Part shown: piece by piece, positions 14,624 to 26,600 of the stretch
How the letters are laid out: the number at the start of each line of letters is the position of its first letter
Numbering within the stretch: position 1 is the stretch's first letter
Notes under the pieces: generated by a model
Told to the model about the DNA's origin: nothing
The model's database searches: none
What the model saw: only the letters and a program-made list of their open reading frames with translations
Origin: Apostichopus japonicus
Lineage: Eukaryota; Echinodermata; Holothuroidea; Aspidochirotida; Stichopodidae
Length of the DNA: 64,000 nucleotides
Assembly: GCF_037975245.1 (NCBI RefSeq)
Contig: NC_092569.1
Location: 4,984,501-5,048,500, forward strand
Direction of reading: 5' to 3'
Made by a program: the position numbers and the translations under genes

Positions 14624-17600
14624 ACGCTTTAGTTTGTATGCACGATAACTCAACAAGGGATTGACTGATCATGATCAAACTTGGTGGGTGGGTGGCCCAT
14701 AGTGAGTAGATGAACCCTATTGTTTTTGGTGCCCACAAAGGTCACCAAAGGTCAGTTGTGGTCCAAAAACCCAAAATACTAAAATTGCAATAACTCCCAG
14801 TGCCAATGTACGACAAGGTTGATATTTTGGGACAAGTTGTGAACTGGTTAGGGAAACATTTTGAAACTTAACGGTCATGTGATCTGAGGTCACCAAAGGT
14901 CAATTAATGTTAAAAAACTAGTATTTTTGCGATAACTTGAGAACGAAATGTCCGTTAGGGTTGGGAGTTGCTTCAGTGTAATCCAATTGTCGACCCACAT
15001 CTGGGTGACCCTTGACCTCAATTTGACCTCTGGTGACCTTTTCATGTTTTGGGGATTTTTACAGTTTCGATGCTATTTTCAGATGTCAAAGGTACCTTCC
15101 GATCATAAATATCGATAGGTTGACCCCCGTGTGACCTTTGTGCGAACTTACATGGGGTCAAAGTTTTCGGTCGGAGTAAGGATAGCTGGACAGACTTGTC
15201 GTGTTGATTTTTGGAATCAGCAGATCAAACTACATTTGAAACCAAGGTCAAAAGGTCAAAGGTCACATTAGAAAAAATGTGCTTAGTTTGGGAGAAAACG
15301 GGCGAAAAAGAAAATGTTTGGTTTTGATGCTAGATTTGGATATCAAAGGTACCTTCCGATCAAAAATGTCAATGGGTTGACACCCGGGTGACCTTTGTGT
15401 GTAAAGTTATACAAGGTCAAAGTTAATTTTCAGACATTTAATGCAATAACTCCCAGTGCCAAGGTGTAACAAGGTTGATATTTTGGGACAAGTTGCAAAT
15501 GGTATAGAGGAATATTTTCAAACTTAACGGTCATGTGATCCGAGGTCATCAAAGGTCAATTAATGTTAAAAAACTAGTATTTTGGGTGAAAAAATGGGCA
15601 AAGAAAAATTTTTTTGAATTTTTACAGTTTTGATGCTATATTCACGTCTCACCAATCAAAAATGTCAATAGGTTTTCCCCAGGTGACCTCTGTGTGTGAA
15701 GTTATATGAGGTCAAATTAAATTTTCAGACATTTAGTGCAATAATTCCCAGTTCCAAGGTGTGACACGGTTGATATTTTGGGACAAGTTGCAAATGGTAT
15801 AGGGGAATATTTTCAAACTTAACGGTCATGTGATCCGAGGTCACCAAAGGTCAATTAATGATAAAAAACTAGTATTTTTGCGATAACTTGAGAACGAATT
15901 GTCCGTTAGGGTTGGGAGTTGCTTCAATTTACTCCAATTATCGACCCGCATCTGGGTGACCCTTGACCTCAATTTGACCTCTGGTGACCTTTTCATGTTT
16001 TGGGGATTTTTACAGTTTCGATGCTATTTTCAGATGTCAAAGGTACCTTCTGATCATAAATGTCAATGGGTTGACCCCCGTGTGACCTTCGTGTGCGGAG
16101 TTATACGAGGTCAAAGTTAATTTTCAGACATTTAATGCAATAACTCTCGGTTCCAAGGTGTGACACGGTTGATATTTTGGGACAAGTTGCAAATGGTATA
16201 GGGGAATATTTTCAAACTTAACGGTCATGTGATCCGAGGTCACCAAAGGTCAATTAATGATAAAAAACTAGTATTTTTGTGATAACTTGAGAACGAACTG
16301 TCCGTTAAGGTTGGGAGTTGCTTCAATGTAATCCAGTTGTCGACCCGCATCTGGGTGACCCTTGACCTCAATTTGACCTCTGGTGACCTTTTCGTGTTTT
16401 GGGGATTTGTACAGTTTCGATGCTATTTTCAGATGTCAAAGGTACCTTCTGATCATAAATGTCAATAGGTTGACCCCCGTGTGACCTTCGTGTGCGAAGT
16501 TATACGAGGTCAAAGTTAAAAAATATTAATGAGGTCACGGGTCAAACGTGAAAAACTCCCAAGTTGCAATAACTTGGCTACTATTTATTGGAATTTCGTC
16601 AAACTTGGTATGATGATATTGGTAGATAGTCTCCACACACTGATGTGTGTTGCAATTGATATCATGCATGTTTATAAGGGGGGGGGGGCTAGCATTATTT
16701 TGTTATGAAAAGTTTGTATGCACAATAACTCAACAAGGGAATGACCAATCATTACCATACTTAGTGAGTGGGTGGCCCATAGTAAGTAGATTAACCCTGT
16801 TGATTTTGGTGCTCATATGAATATTAATGAGGTCATGGGGTCAAACGTAAAAAACTCCAAATTGCAATTACTTGGCTACTATTACTAGTCGGAATTTCGT
16901 CAAACTTGGTATGATGATAATGGTAGATAGTCTTCACACACTGATGTGTGTTGCAATTGATATCAGGGCTTAGCATAACTTTGGCAACAAAAGTTTGTGA
17001 GCATAAATTACTGTTGTTGTATTAGGGCTTTGTTAGAAATTTCCCTATGAATGGAACTAATGAACAGCAGCAAGGAACCATGAAATGTTTTCATTCTGGT
17101 TTTCTTCTCCATCTTCTTTGGTGAATTCCAGAGAGCAGTGGAGAGAATACTCTTGGTCGAGAGTAAAGAAGAGGCCCGAAATTACCTCAGGTTCAGTCCT
17201 CCGCAGAATTGCCGAGAGGCTTTCACCCTGGAGGGAGATCAGGTCTATGCTGGATCTGAGCAGAGGTACTACTCCTCCATGAAGACCAAGGCCAGAGTTA
17301 TGCAAGCTGATGTTGCTCAGGGGATCAGGTGAGAATGAACGTTGGGGAGCAGAGTAATAAATAACCTGTACGTCGAATTTAAAGTTACCGCCATAACCGT
17401 ATAGTTACCAGGGTTTGTTCACTCGCTTTCATAATGTTTCGCTCATTGTCTGAATGTTTTAATATAATCAAACCATTTTATAACCGACGTGGTCCTTAAA
17501 GAACCACAAATTTTAAGGCAAGTAAGTGGCGCTGATGTTGCCCAGAAGATCGGGTGAGATTTTTGGAGCGAGCCTTATCCGATGTCTGACGAAAACATAC

Positions 17601-20600
17601 CTGTCATAACAATCCTTATTCCCCCGATCTGGTTTAACCTTGTAACTCAGCTAGCGACTAATCAAGAATGCAATGGACCAATTAAATTTGACATAAAGAA
17701 TAAACACAATTTCATGGTTGTCTACTGGTGTCTCATTTTCTACCGTCTCATCGTCGTCTTGTCTACTGGTGTCTCATACAGACTGAACAATGATACTTAA
17801 AAAGTTTTTAAGGAGATCATAAAAGATTTTGAGTAATTTTAATATTGTATTCTTGTGTGAGCATGATGATGTTCCAAATCAGTTAGTTGGACCTTCCCAC
17901 ATCTAGCAGCAGGGGCGATTGTTTTAGTTGCTTCGACTAATAGATCACGGCTTATTTCCTTCTGAAATATGGTTTGCTTTTTCTTGGCGACCGTTTCATA
18001 CGAATCGACATTCTTCCTCATTCATTCCACAATGCATCAAACTTTATACAGAAGACTTTCAACGTTAGATCTCGTCTGGCTGTTTCTTCTGTTCCGACTG
18101 TACTCTCTTGCCATTGTCCTGAGCTTTGTATGTTGCTTTACTGCATGTTTTAAAATGTCTTATGTTTTCATTCTTTCAATTGTTCGATACTGTACTTTTT
18201 AGGTTTTCATATTTTGAATGTTTGTATCTCATATCCTGTTTTAAAATGTCTTATGTTTTCATATTCTTACAATTGTTTGATACTGTACGATTTAGGTTTT
18301 CATAGTTGGATGTTTGTATCTCATATCCTGTTTTAAAATGTCTTATGTTTTCATATTCTTACAATTGTTTGATACTGTACGTTTTAGGTTTTTCATATTT
18401 CAATGTTTGTATCTCATATCCTGTTTTAAAATGTCTTATGTTTTCATATTCTTGCAATTGTTTGATACTGTTCCATTTAGGTTTCCATATATTAATGTTT
18501 GTGTCTCATACCCTGTTTTATACGAGCATGATATTACCCTCGTGGTTTATTAACGTTGATCTAATCTAATCTAATCTAATCTAGTGATACCAAGGCCGAA
18601 TTGGCCAACCTGAGGCAGGAGAAGGCAGAGGGCGACAGAGAACTGCACGAGCTCCAGTTAGAACGGGAGAACAATGAGAGACATTCACGAAGACTGAACG
18701 ATCAGAGGAGGCAACTCCGAAAAGAAATAGGACAGTTGGAAGATGTAAGTGGATCGATTTTCTCTCTGATTTGATCATTACCTAAACATCTTCTTAATTA
18801 GCTTCAACGTGTTCAGAACCGTGCTGCTAGACTTGAAACAAAAGTAAAAAAAAACACCAACATATAACACCAATTCTTAAAGATCTTCACTGGCTTAGAA
18901 TTGCGGACAGAATCAATTATAAAATTCTTGTCCTTGTGTTCAAAGCAAGGAATGGTTTAGCCCCAGTTTACCTACAAGAGCTTCTCCAAAAATACAGACC
19001 TAGCAGGGTGCTTCGTTCAAGTGCACAACATATGCTATCTGTTCCTACTGTTCGCACTTCCACCTATGGGGAACGTTGCTTTGGTAGATCAGCTCCACAG
19101 CTCTGGAACAGTCTCCCCTTACATCTGAAAACAATCCAGCATGTGTCAACTTTCCAGAAAGAACTCAAGACGTTCTTACTCATGAATGCGTATCCATTTG
19201 TTTGATAACTGTTGTGTCCATTTTGGGTACTTTGCTCCTGCAGCGCTTCTGAGCATTTTTTTTTAACTGGATAAAGCGCTTTACAAATTCTTATATTATT
19301 ATTGTCACCATCCTAGACTTCTTTTGTACTCTTTCATTTTAAATATTAGTCAGCAAAATAATTTAGCAGGTTTCACTGGAATCTTACAAGTTGAAGAAAG
19401 GCAATAATTGTTGAAATCATTTTTAAACAGCAACATAACTGTAGACACTGATTTGATCAATAAGCTGACAATTTGAAAGAAACAAAGGTGTTATATATGT
19501 GGTTATTTGAAATGGTTATCGGTCAGAATTGTTAAAAATGTGCCTTTATGATCGAATATTAATATGGTGAAAAACCTAGGAAACTTCACTTGAAGTGCAG
19601 TTCTCTAAGAGTGACACTCTCATTTATGGCATAAACAACTAGGAAACTCCACTTGAAGTACAGTTCTCTAAGAGCGACACTCTCATTCGTGGCATAAACA
19701 ACTAAGAAACTCCACTTGAAGTGCAGTTCTCTAAGAGTGACACTGTCATTGGTGGCATAAAAAACTAAGAAACTCTAAAGTGCAGTTCGCTAAGAGTGGC
19801 ACTCTCATTAGTGGCATAAACATCTAAGAAACTCCACTTGAAGTGCAGTTCTCTAAGAGTGACACTCTCGTTCGTGGCATAAACAACTAAGAAACTCCAC
19901 TTGAAGTGCAGTTCTCTAAGAGTGACACTCTCATAGTGGCATAAACAACTAAGAAACTCCACTTGAAGTACAATTCTCTACGAGTGACACTCTCATTTCA
20001 TCAAAGGAAATTCAAGAGCTTGAATCGGTGGAGGACTCCGCTCCAGTGGATGTCAGCGCTCTGGAAGAAGAAGTCCATCAGCTGCAGGAGCAGCTAGAGA
20101 ACAAACGGCAGGAGTGCACGGCTAAGAAAGAGGAACTAGGAAAATGTAACCAGGAGTTTGCGAATAATAAGGCGGAATTTGAGCGGCTCCAAAACCAGCT
20201 GATGGAATACGCCGATCAAGTTGAACCGTTTAAGGTAAATGACAACGACCTTTGGGGTAAAGAATAAGGTCTAGGCACTTTCCTAATTTTCATGTTCGGT
20301 AAAACGTGTGGTACAAAAGTGATACATAAGTCCCATAAACTCAACTATTGATTAGGATAACCAGCAAAGATTTTATTTCATCATGTTACTTGATGCAAAA
20401 TGTCCAAATTTTCAAATCCATCTGTTTTTGTTGCTCTTTGTCATTCGGTTGATACAAATGTCAAAGTTCATCGTGTCGAGAAAAACATTTTGGGGTGGAG
20501 TTAAATACCTCAAGCTAAAGATGGTTTTGTGAAGGGGGTCAAAGATTGACCAGTCGTGATCTTATGTATGCAGTAGGTTTGATAAATTTGCTGCGGGAAT

Positions 20601-23600
20601 TTATGGAATTAAAGCAGTGCAAAAACTACTACTTTAAAGGGAAGGTTTTTACAACCTCACTGCATATCATAACAGTCACTTACACACAAGTCTAGTATAT
20701 TATTCCACAAAAGTGAAGTTACACTTTGTCACCAAGAAGTGGTGCACTGGTAATTTAAGCACAATTGTCGAATTGTAAAGGAATGGATTGATCGTGAGGT
20801 CCAGTCTTGTTTGAATTAGAGTGAATATCTATTATATTTATATAATATATATATATCTCCAATATATATATATGTTATTTTCTCATTGTATACATATAAT
20901 ATATATATATATTATTTTTCCCCAGCACGAACTCCACACCAATGGACTCCAGGTGGAGCGGGCCAAACATGAGAGGAAACATTACGAGGGGAAGAAGAGA
21001 GAACAAATGGCGAAGATCGATGAGTTGAAAAAGAGGATGTCAAAGAAAGAAGAAGATGTCGCGGTATGGAATAGTTTTCAATTCATATCTAAGACAGCAG
21101 TTTGACTTTAAGTCAAAGAATATGATGTGGCATACAAGTTGTTGCTGGGAAAAGTAATGAAGGGGTGGGGGGGGGAGGGGAAGGGGGACATGTCGATTGT
21201 ATTTGCATGGCAACTGCAAGACTCCTCTTTATCTTTGCTCACGCACGGCCAAAACGTCTTTCTCACTCGTTCTCCGTCACTGCAGAAGGACACGGAGAAA
21301 GCCAAACAGATCAGTAAAGACAGAATTAAGACCAAGAGAAAGCCTCAGAATATCGACAACGAACTTCGGCAGATGACGACTAGGATCGATAAAGAACAGG
21401 AAAGGTAAGACCGGATGTTGAATGTCTCGTCTTGTTGAGTTGTTCTGCAGCTGTATTTTGTATGTCGGACTGAAATTCTTGGACCAAGTGCAAGGCTCCG
21501 ACTTAATGGTAAAAAATTCACTGACCAGCAGGGCCACTAACTTTTCATTTCTACTGACCCTACCAATTTTCCACTGGCCCATGATATATGAGAACTTCTT
21601 AAGGTTAATTTTGAAAGGAGTTCAACCAAAGACAAGAATATAAAGTTTCTGATATCATGTATATTTTATTCACAGTGAGGGTAAATAACTCAAAATAAGC
21701 CTCCTGCTCATGAATAACACTATGTTCATAATCATTTGTATTACACATAGTCTGCACGGGAAACCGGTTTTTGCTGACGGAATTTCGGTACTATTTTTAT
21801 TTTAAGCAAACAGAAAAACCCAGGAAAAAAATGAAATTGATTTGTATATACAGAAAAAAACAAGGATAAAGCTTCCATTCATCATTTGTTTCTCCAATTT
21901 AAGGTTGTTTTTGCAATATGAAAGTAAAATTGCAACAAGTAAGGTTTTCTGCTAGACCACATTGTCAGCTACGATCTGCACAAGCCATACACTAGTGCAT
22001 GAGTCTGGACAGCTAGGCCTAACGTTAGGCTATGCAGCCCTTATATGCACGCATCAGTTAGGGACCTTGTAGTATTGTACTTATAGAGCCTGTGTAATTT
22101 AGTACCTTGGAACACCTTGTCAGCCACTATTGAATGTAATGAACCAATCATATCGTAAAGCAAGTTTTTTTACGATCTCCAATTGGTCATGATGGGGTTT
22201 ACGCTCGAAAAGTCTCCGAAAATCCCAGCCTAATCGTGAAGGAGAGCACCTTAGCTCCCTAGCTGAGAAAATAAATATCGTGCATCAGTTTTCACACACC
22301 TGTTAATCTTTTACCTTTTTTTCACCCAGAGACACAGTATACCTAATAATAATAATTGGCTTAAAAGAGTGGATTTAGGGTAGAGCCATGGATCGTATTT
22401 GTTGGGAGGGGATATTACAATAACATCTATGGTTCAGGAAGATTCTCCATTTGGTGCAACAGAAATTTTGTGGTTAACAAACGAATGCTATTTTATCGTC
22501 ATTAGCATTTTAAACAGTAAGCAATCCGAGCAAACCCTTCCTTAGTTTTACGGAAATTCTTAGATGACTGTAAGTACAAGCTTATACATAGGGCCAGTGA
22601 TTTTCCGTGATCGCGAAAATTCGCAGGAAAATGTGGAACCCATGAAAACGGAAAATCACAAAATTTGATTTTGCCACCTCTGCTTCTGTTACATGTATTT
22701 TTCATATGTGAATCAATTCACTTCAACAAAGGGCACGGAAATAATCAACCGGTGAAAAAAAATTGAAGTTAAAAATAGTCAATTCATCCAGCATGCAACA
22801 TATATATATACGGTGCAACATTCATTCACATTTGGGTACACACATACGTAGCTATGTACACACAACTTCAGATTCCTAGGGACGCAGTTAAACTGTATGG
22901 AGTTTTGGGCACGAGTTCTGCTTCATCAATTTCGTGGAATTTAGTTACGGATGCCTTGACATTTTTTATCCCTCTTCAAAAATATTGTAATATTTTAACC
23001 AATTTTCAATTTGCATTGCTCGATCACATTCTGTGCAGCTCTTGTATCACTAATAATTTTGTATTATTTAATATAATTTTATTATTTCATTTCAATTTTA
23101 CAGACGTGGAGATCCTGCGGAAATTACAAGAGAGTACGACAGAGCCAAGGAAAGTTACGAAGAAGCCAGACGACAAATTGAAAAGTTAAAGAGCATCATC
23201 AAGGTCAGTCTTTGAGTTAATTCCGGTCTGCTCATTTAACTGGAAAAAAAATACATGATTTCCAATATTTTATGTAGGTCAGGAAGTGGGTCAAAGCTAT
23301 ATGGAAGTTTATGCAAAAGGAGGCGTTTATTCAGCCATTTTGATTATGACCAAAACTAATAGAACTCCATAGGAAAGAAAAAAAATGTAGTGGATCAAAC
23401 CCCCATTTTCTACACACAGAAAAATGTCTGTGATGGAGTACCCCGTAATGAACACCTATTCCTCCAAAAGTTGAAAGTAAGAAACCCAACCTATGAGATG
23501 TTCGAAATACTTGTGAAGTACAACTTCCCAAGAGTGATAAGGGAAGCCTCGCAAATCTCACCGCCATGTCCGGGCCGGTGGATTTTTCCGCGGCTATAAT

Positions 23601-26600
23601 GAGCACAGCCACAAGCAGATAATGAGTCACACTTGAGTGCACACTCTCTCCAAACCACCCTCCAAGCTATACAGTTACATTCACAGCCGCGGTCAAGTTT
23701 TTACTAAGCCGATTTGAACACAATAGTGAGTTGAACAAAACATCATAGCTAAGTCTCAAGGTATTCAAACGTTTCAAAAAAGATAGTATGTTTATACGCC
23801 GTATTTTATCCTACTGCAGAAGCAAAACTTCTGTGAAAAATAAGTAAGGAAATGTGAATTTACACTGCAGGAATCTAAAATGCTATCTTTCTTATTTTCC
23901 CAGTCGGCCAAGTAGGAACAAAAAGTTTCGTTGCCTTTTTGCAAGGACATTAAGTTTCCTGAATTTTTAAGATTTAAAAATCTAAAAAACTGAAATCACA
24001 ATCTCACTTCTTGTACACGTGCACATAAGCGTGAACAAGAGCCTAACATACGGGATGACTTTAGAATAATCCTACTAAGTTGTATAGAACAGGACCTAAA
24101 CTACCTAGCTAGGTGAAAAAAAAGCGGTTGACTGTAGGGAATTTTTCGCACTCCAGCGAAGCTGTACTTTTTTTTAGCCAGCTAGATCGTAGACATCATG
24201 AGGATTGAACAAATGACGATAATTTCTTGTGAAAGAAATTTGAAATAAATGTGGAAAAAAATGCGATTATCCTTTCTCCGTTTTAAGTGTAAATGTTATT
24301 CTAGCATTAAAGAAAGTTGAAAGAAATAAAATTTATCAACTTCATTTACTGACTTTTGAACTTCGTAAAAAAAACCGTCCTTTACTACTCTGAAAATCAG
24401 TAGAGAAATTAGCAATTGTGTACGAACAGTAAGTTGGTACACCTTTCAAATTTTACGAAAGATCGAGCAAAATACTTTCGAAAAATTTACGCGAAACTGG
24501 CATATCGTGCTAAATGCAATTAATGTCATGTAGACAAGGCTCTAGTACACCCATTTATGAATAAACCATATGACCACATCTGGCGGGGGGAAAAGAAAGT
24601 ATTTTCTAGAATTTCCACCCCCAAAAAAAGGAAAAATTAATATCCTACCATAGTTAAGTGTATAGTAAATAGCCTAACCACTTCGCCGGTTACGGATCTC
24701 ACGTAACAACAAAAACACAACTAATTGTATTTTGCGAAGTTGACGTTTTCTACAAGGACATGGAAACAATATTTAGCATTCAGTTAATCATGCCAAGTGG
24801 CCTAAAACATGGGATTAAAAGGTTTACTTTCATAAAGATAGCCATACTGTAGCTATTGGGGCCTTGATATCGTGCTATGTCTGTATGGTATAGACTCGTG
24901 TATCATGGGGAATAGAATGTTTTGTTCATGCGGAGGAGTCGGTTGGCTTGAGGTGTGTTTTACTTACCTTAATGTTACGGGGATATATACTTTTCTTGAA
25001 CGTCTAAGATAATATTTCGCATAACTTTACCGATCCTTTACTGACTTACCTAATTAATTCTAGAGTGGAGCCAAAATAGTTTACTCCATGAAAAGTTTTT
25101 TGGAAACGTGCCAAAAATGTTAACAAACAGGTGTTAAACAGGGGGGTTGTTTGGCAGTATGCCTACGATGATATTTAAGTAGGGGTAAACACTGCAGTTG
25201 TAAACTGATGTACGTATAGTAAAATTTTCACCGAATAGTAACTTATATCTCTAACCACATGGCAGCCTAACACACTAAGTCAATGGGAAAATCAAAACCA
25301 TCTGTTTATTCATTGAATTTGTGTCGCAGTTAGCTTCGGAGATCAACGTTACGGTCGATGTTCTCTCTTTAACATACATATGTGGCATAGCTTAACTATT
25401 ATTTTGTTAAATTCTGGTTTGTCAATATGGGTTTTCTGAAGCTCTTGGGGGCATATATTTAATGCAATGGCTGATTCAGTTTTTAATTCATAGTTACGTA
25501 CCACTCGTTGAACAAGGCTCATAATGTATAGGCCCAGGTAAAGGCTGCTTTTATCGAACTTTCGAGTAGCGGAGTTTCACAATTGTTCATAAGAGACCCA
25601 AGAAATTTTATTTGTGAGGTTTGATAACGTGGAAGATTTGCAAGAATTATATAAAGTACTGAATCTCGGACATTTGGTAGTGGCGGATTTTAGTGTATAA
25701 GTCACTTTGCAACATAAACTACCACTCTATTGACTGTCAAAACCGCAAAAGTTAATCCGGTCACTTGGCCAAGTTTGCTCATTGTTTGTGAAGAATAACC
25801 AGCCTTGTGTTGTCAGGACGCTGTGCTCATTACTCCGGCTGGCAACCAGCGTGTGTGCATTCAACCATGGGACCAATATGCACATGCATAATGAGCAAGG
25901 AGTGCGAGATTTCCGCCGGCCCGGAACCGGCGGTTAGATTTGCGAGGCTTCCCTAAGTAAGCTTGGGAGATGCTAAGTCTCTCAGTGCAGCTGACTTGTG
26001 TTAACAAGGAAATGTCGCCCTCAACAAGCAGAATGTAACTTCTAGTGTTTAGCTTCCAGGCCTCAATATTTGGACTATCTACTGGCTTAATGCCCCCCCC
26101 CCCCCCCCTCCCAAAAAAAACCCTCTCTGCTGAAGTTTTCATCAAGTGACTACTAAACTAATTTTACCAACTTTTTTTACACCCTTTGGGCAAAGAGAGA
26201 AAATTACTGTTTACCATTCTGCAGGAAGACTACCCACCGCACTGTCCTTCCTTATGTGACAGAAAATGTTTGTGTTCACATAGAGTTGCATGAATGTAAG
26301 TGCCAATGAAAAGCAAAAGCAGTTTCTTGAAATAATTAAAAGTGGATACTTGGGAGTTTTTTATTCTTTATTTCTTCTTTAATTTCTGTGGCTCCTCCAT
26401 TGTGTGGAATGTATGTTGTTAAAGTGGCAAATAATTAGTGTTTTTCACTGAACAGAAACTGGAGGATATGTTGGAGATCAGGCAGCAGGCATTTGTCCAA
26501 CTGCGGCATTTTATCGCCCTCCGAACAAAGTACTTCTTTACGTTGATGCTCTCGCAACGGAAATACAATGGCAAGATAAAATTCAATCACAAGGAGGAGG

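Noticed and set aside
15899-16120. Open frame inside the AGGTCA-rich block
   Set aside because: It lies in repeated non-coding sequence whose sister copies do not keep the frame.
18936-19205. Separate small gene encoding an 89-residue protein
   Set aside because: The sequence is the C-terminal end of a CR1/L2-type reverse transcriptase with a frameshift just upstream, so it is a LINE fragment.
26094-26108. C-homopolymer and other G/C runs (185-197, 3846-3857, 16679-16689, 40800-40812) as regulatory quadruplexes
   Set aside because: Simple homopolymers scattered in introns without any positional pattern relative to genes.
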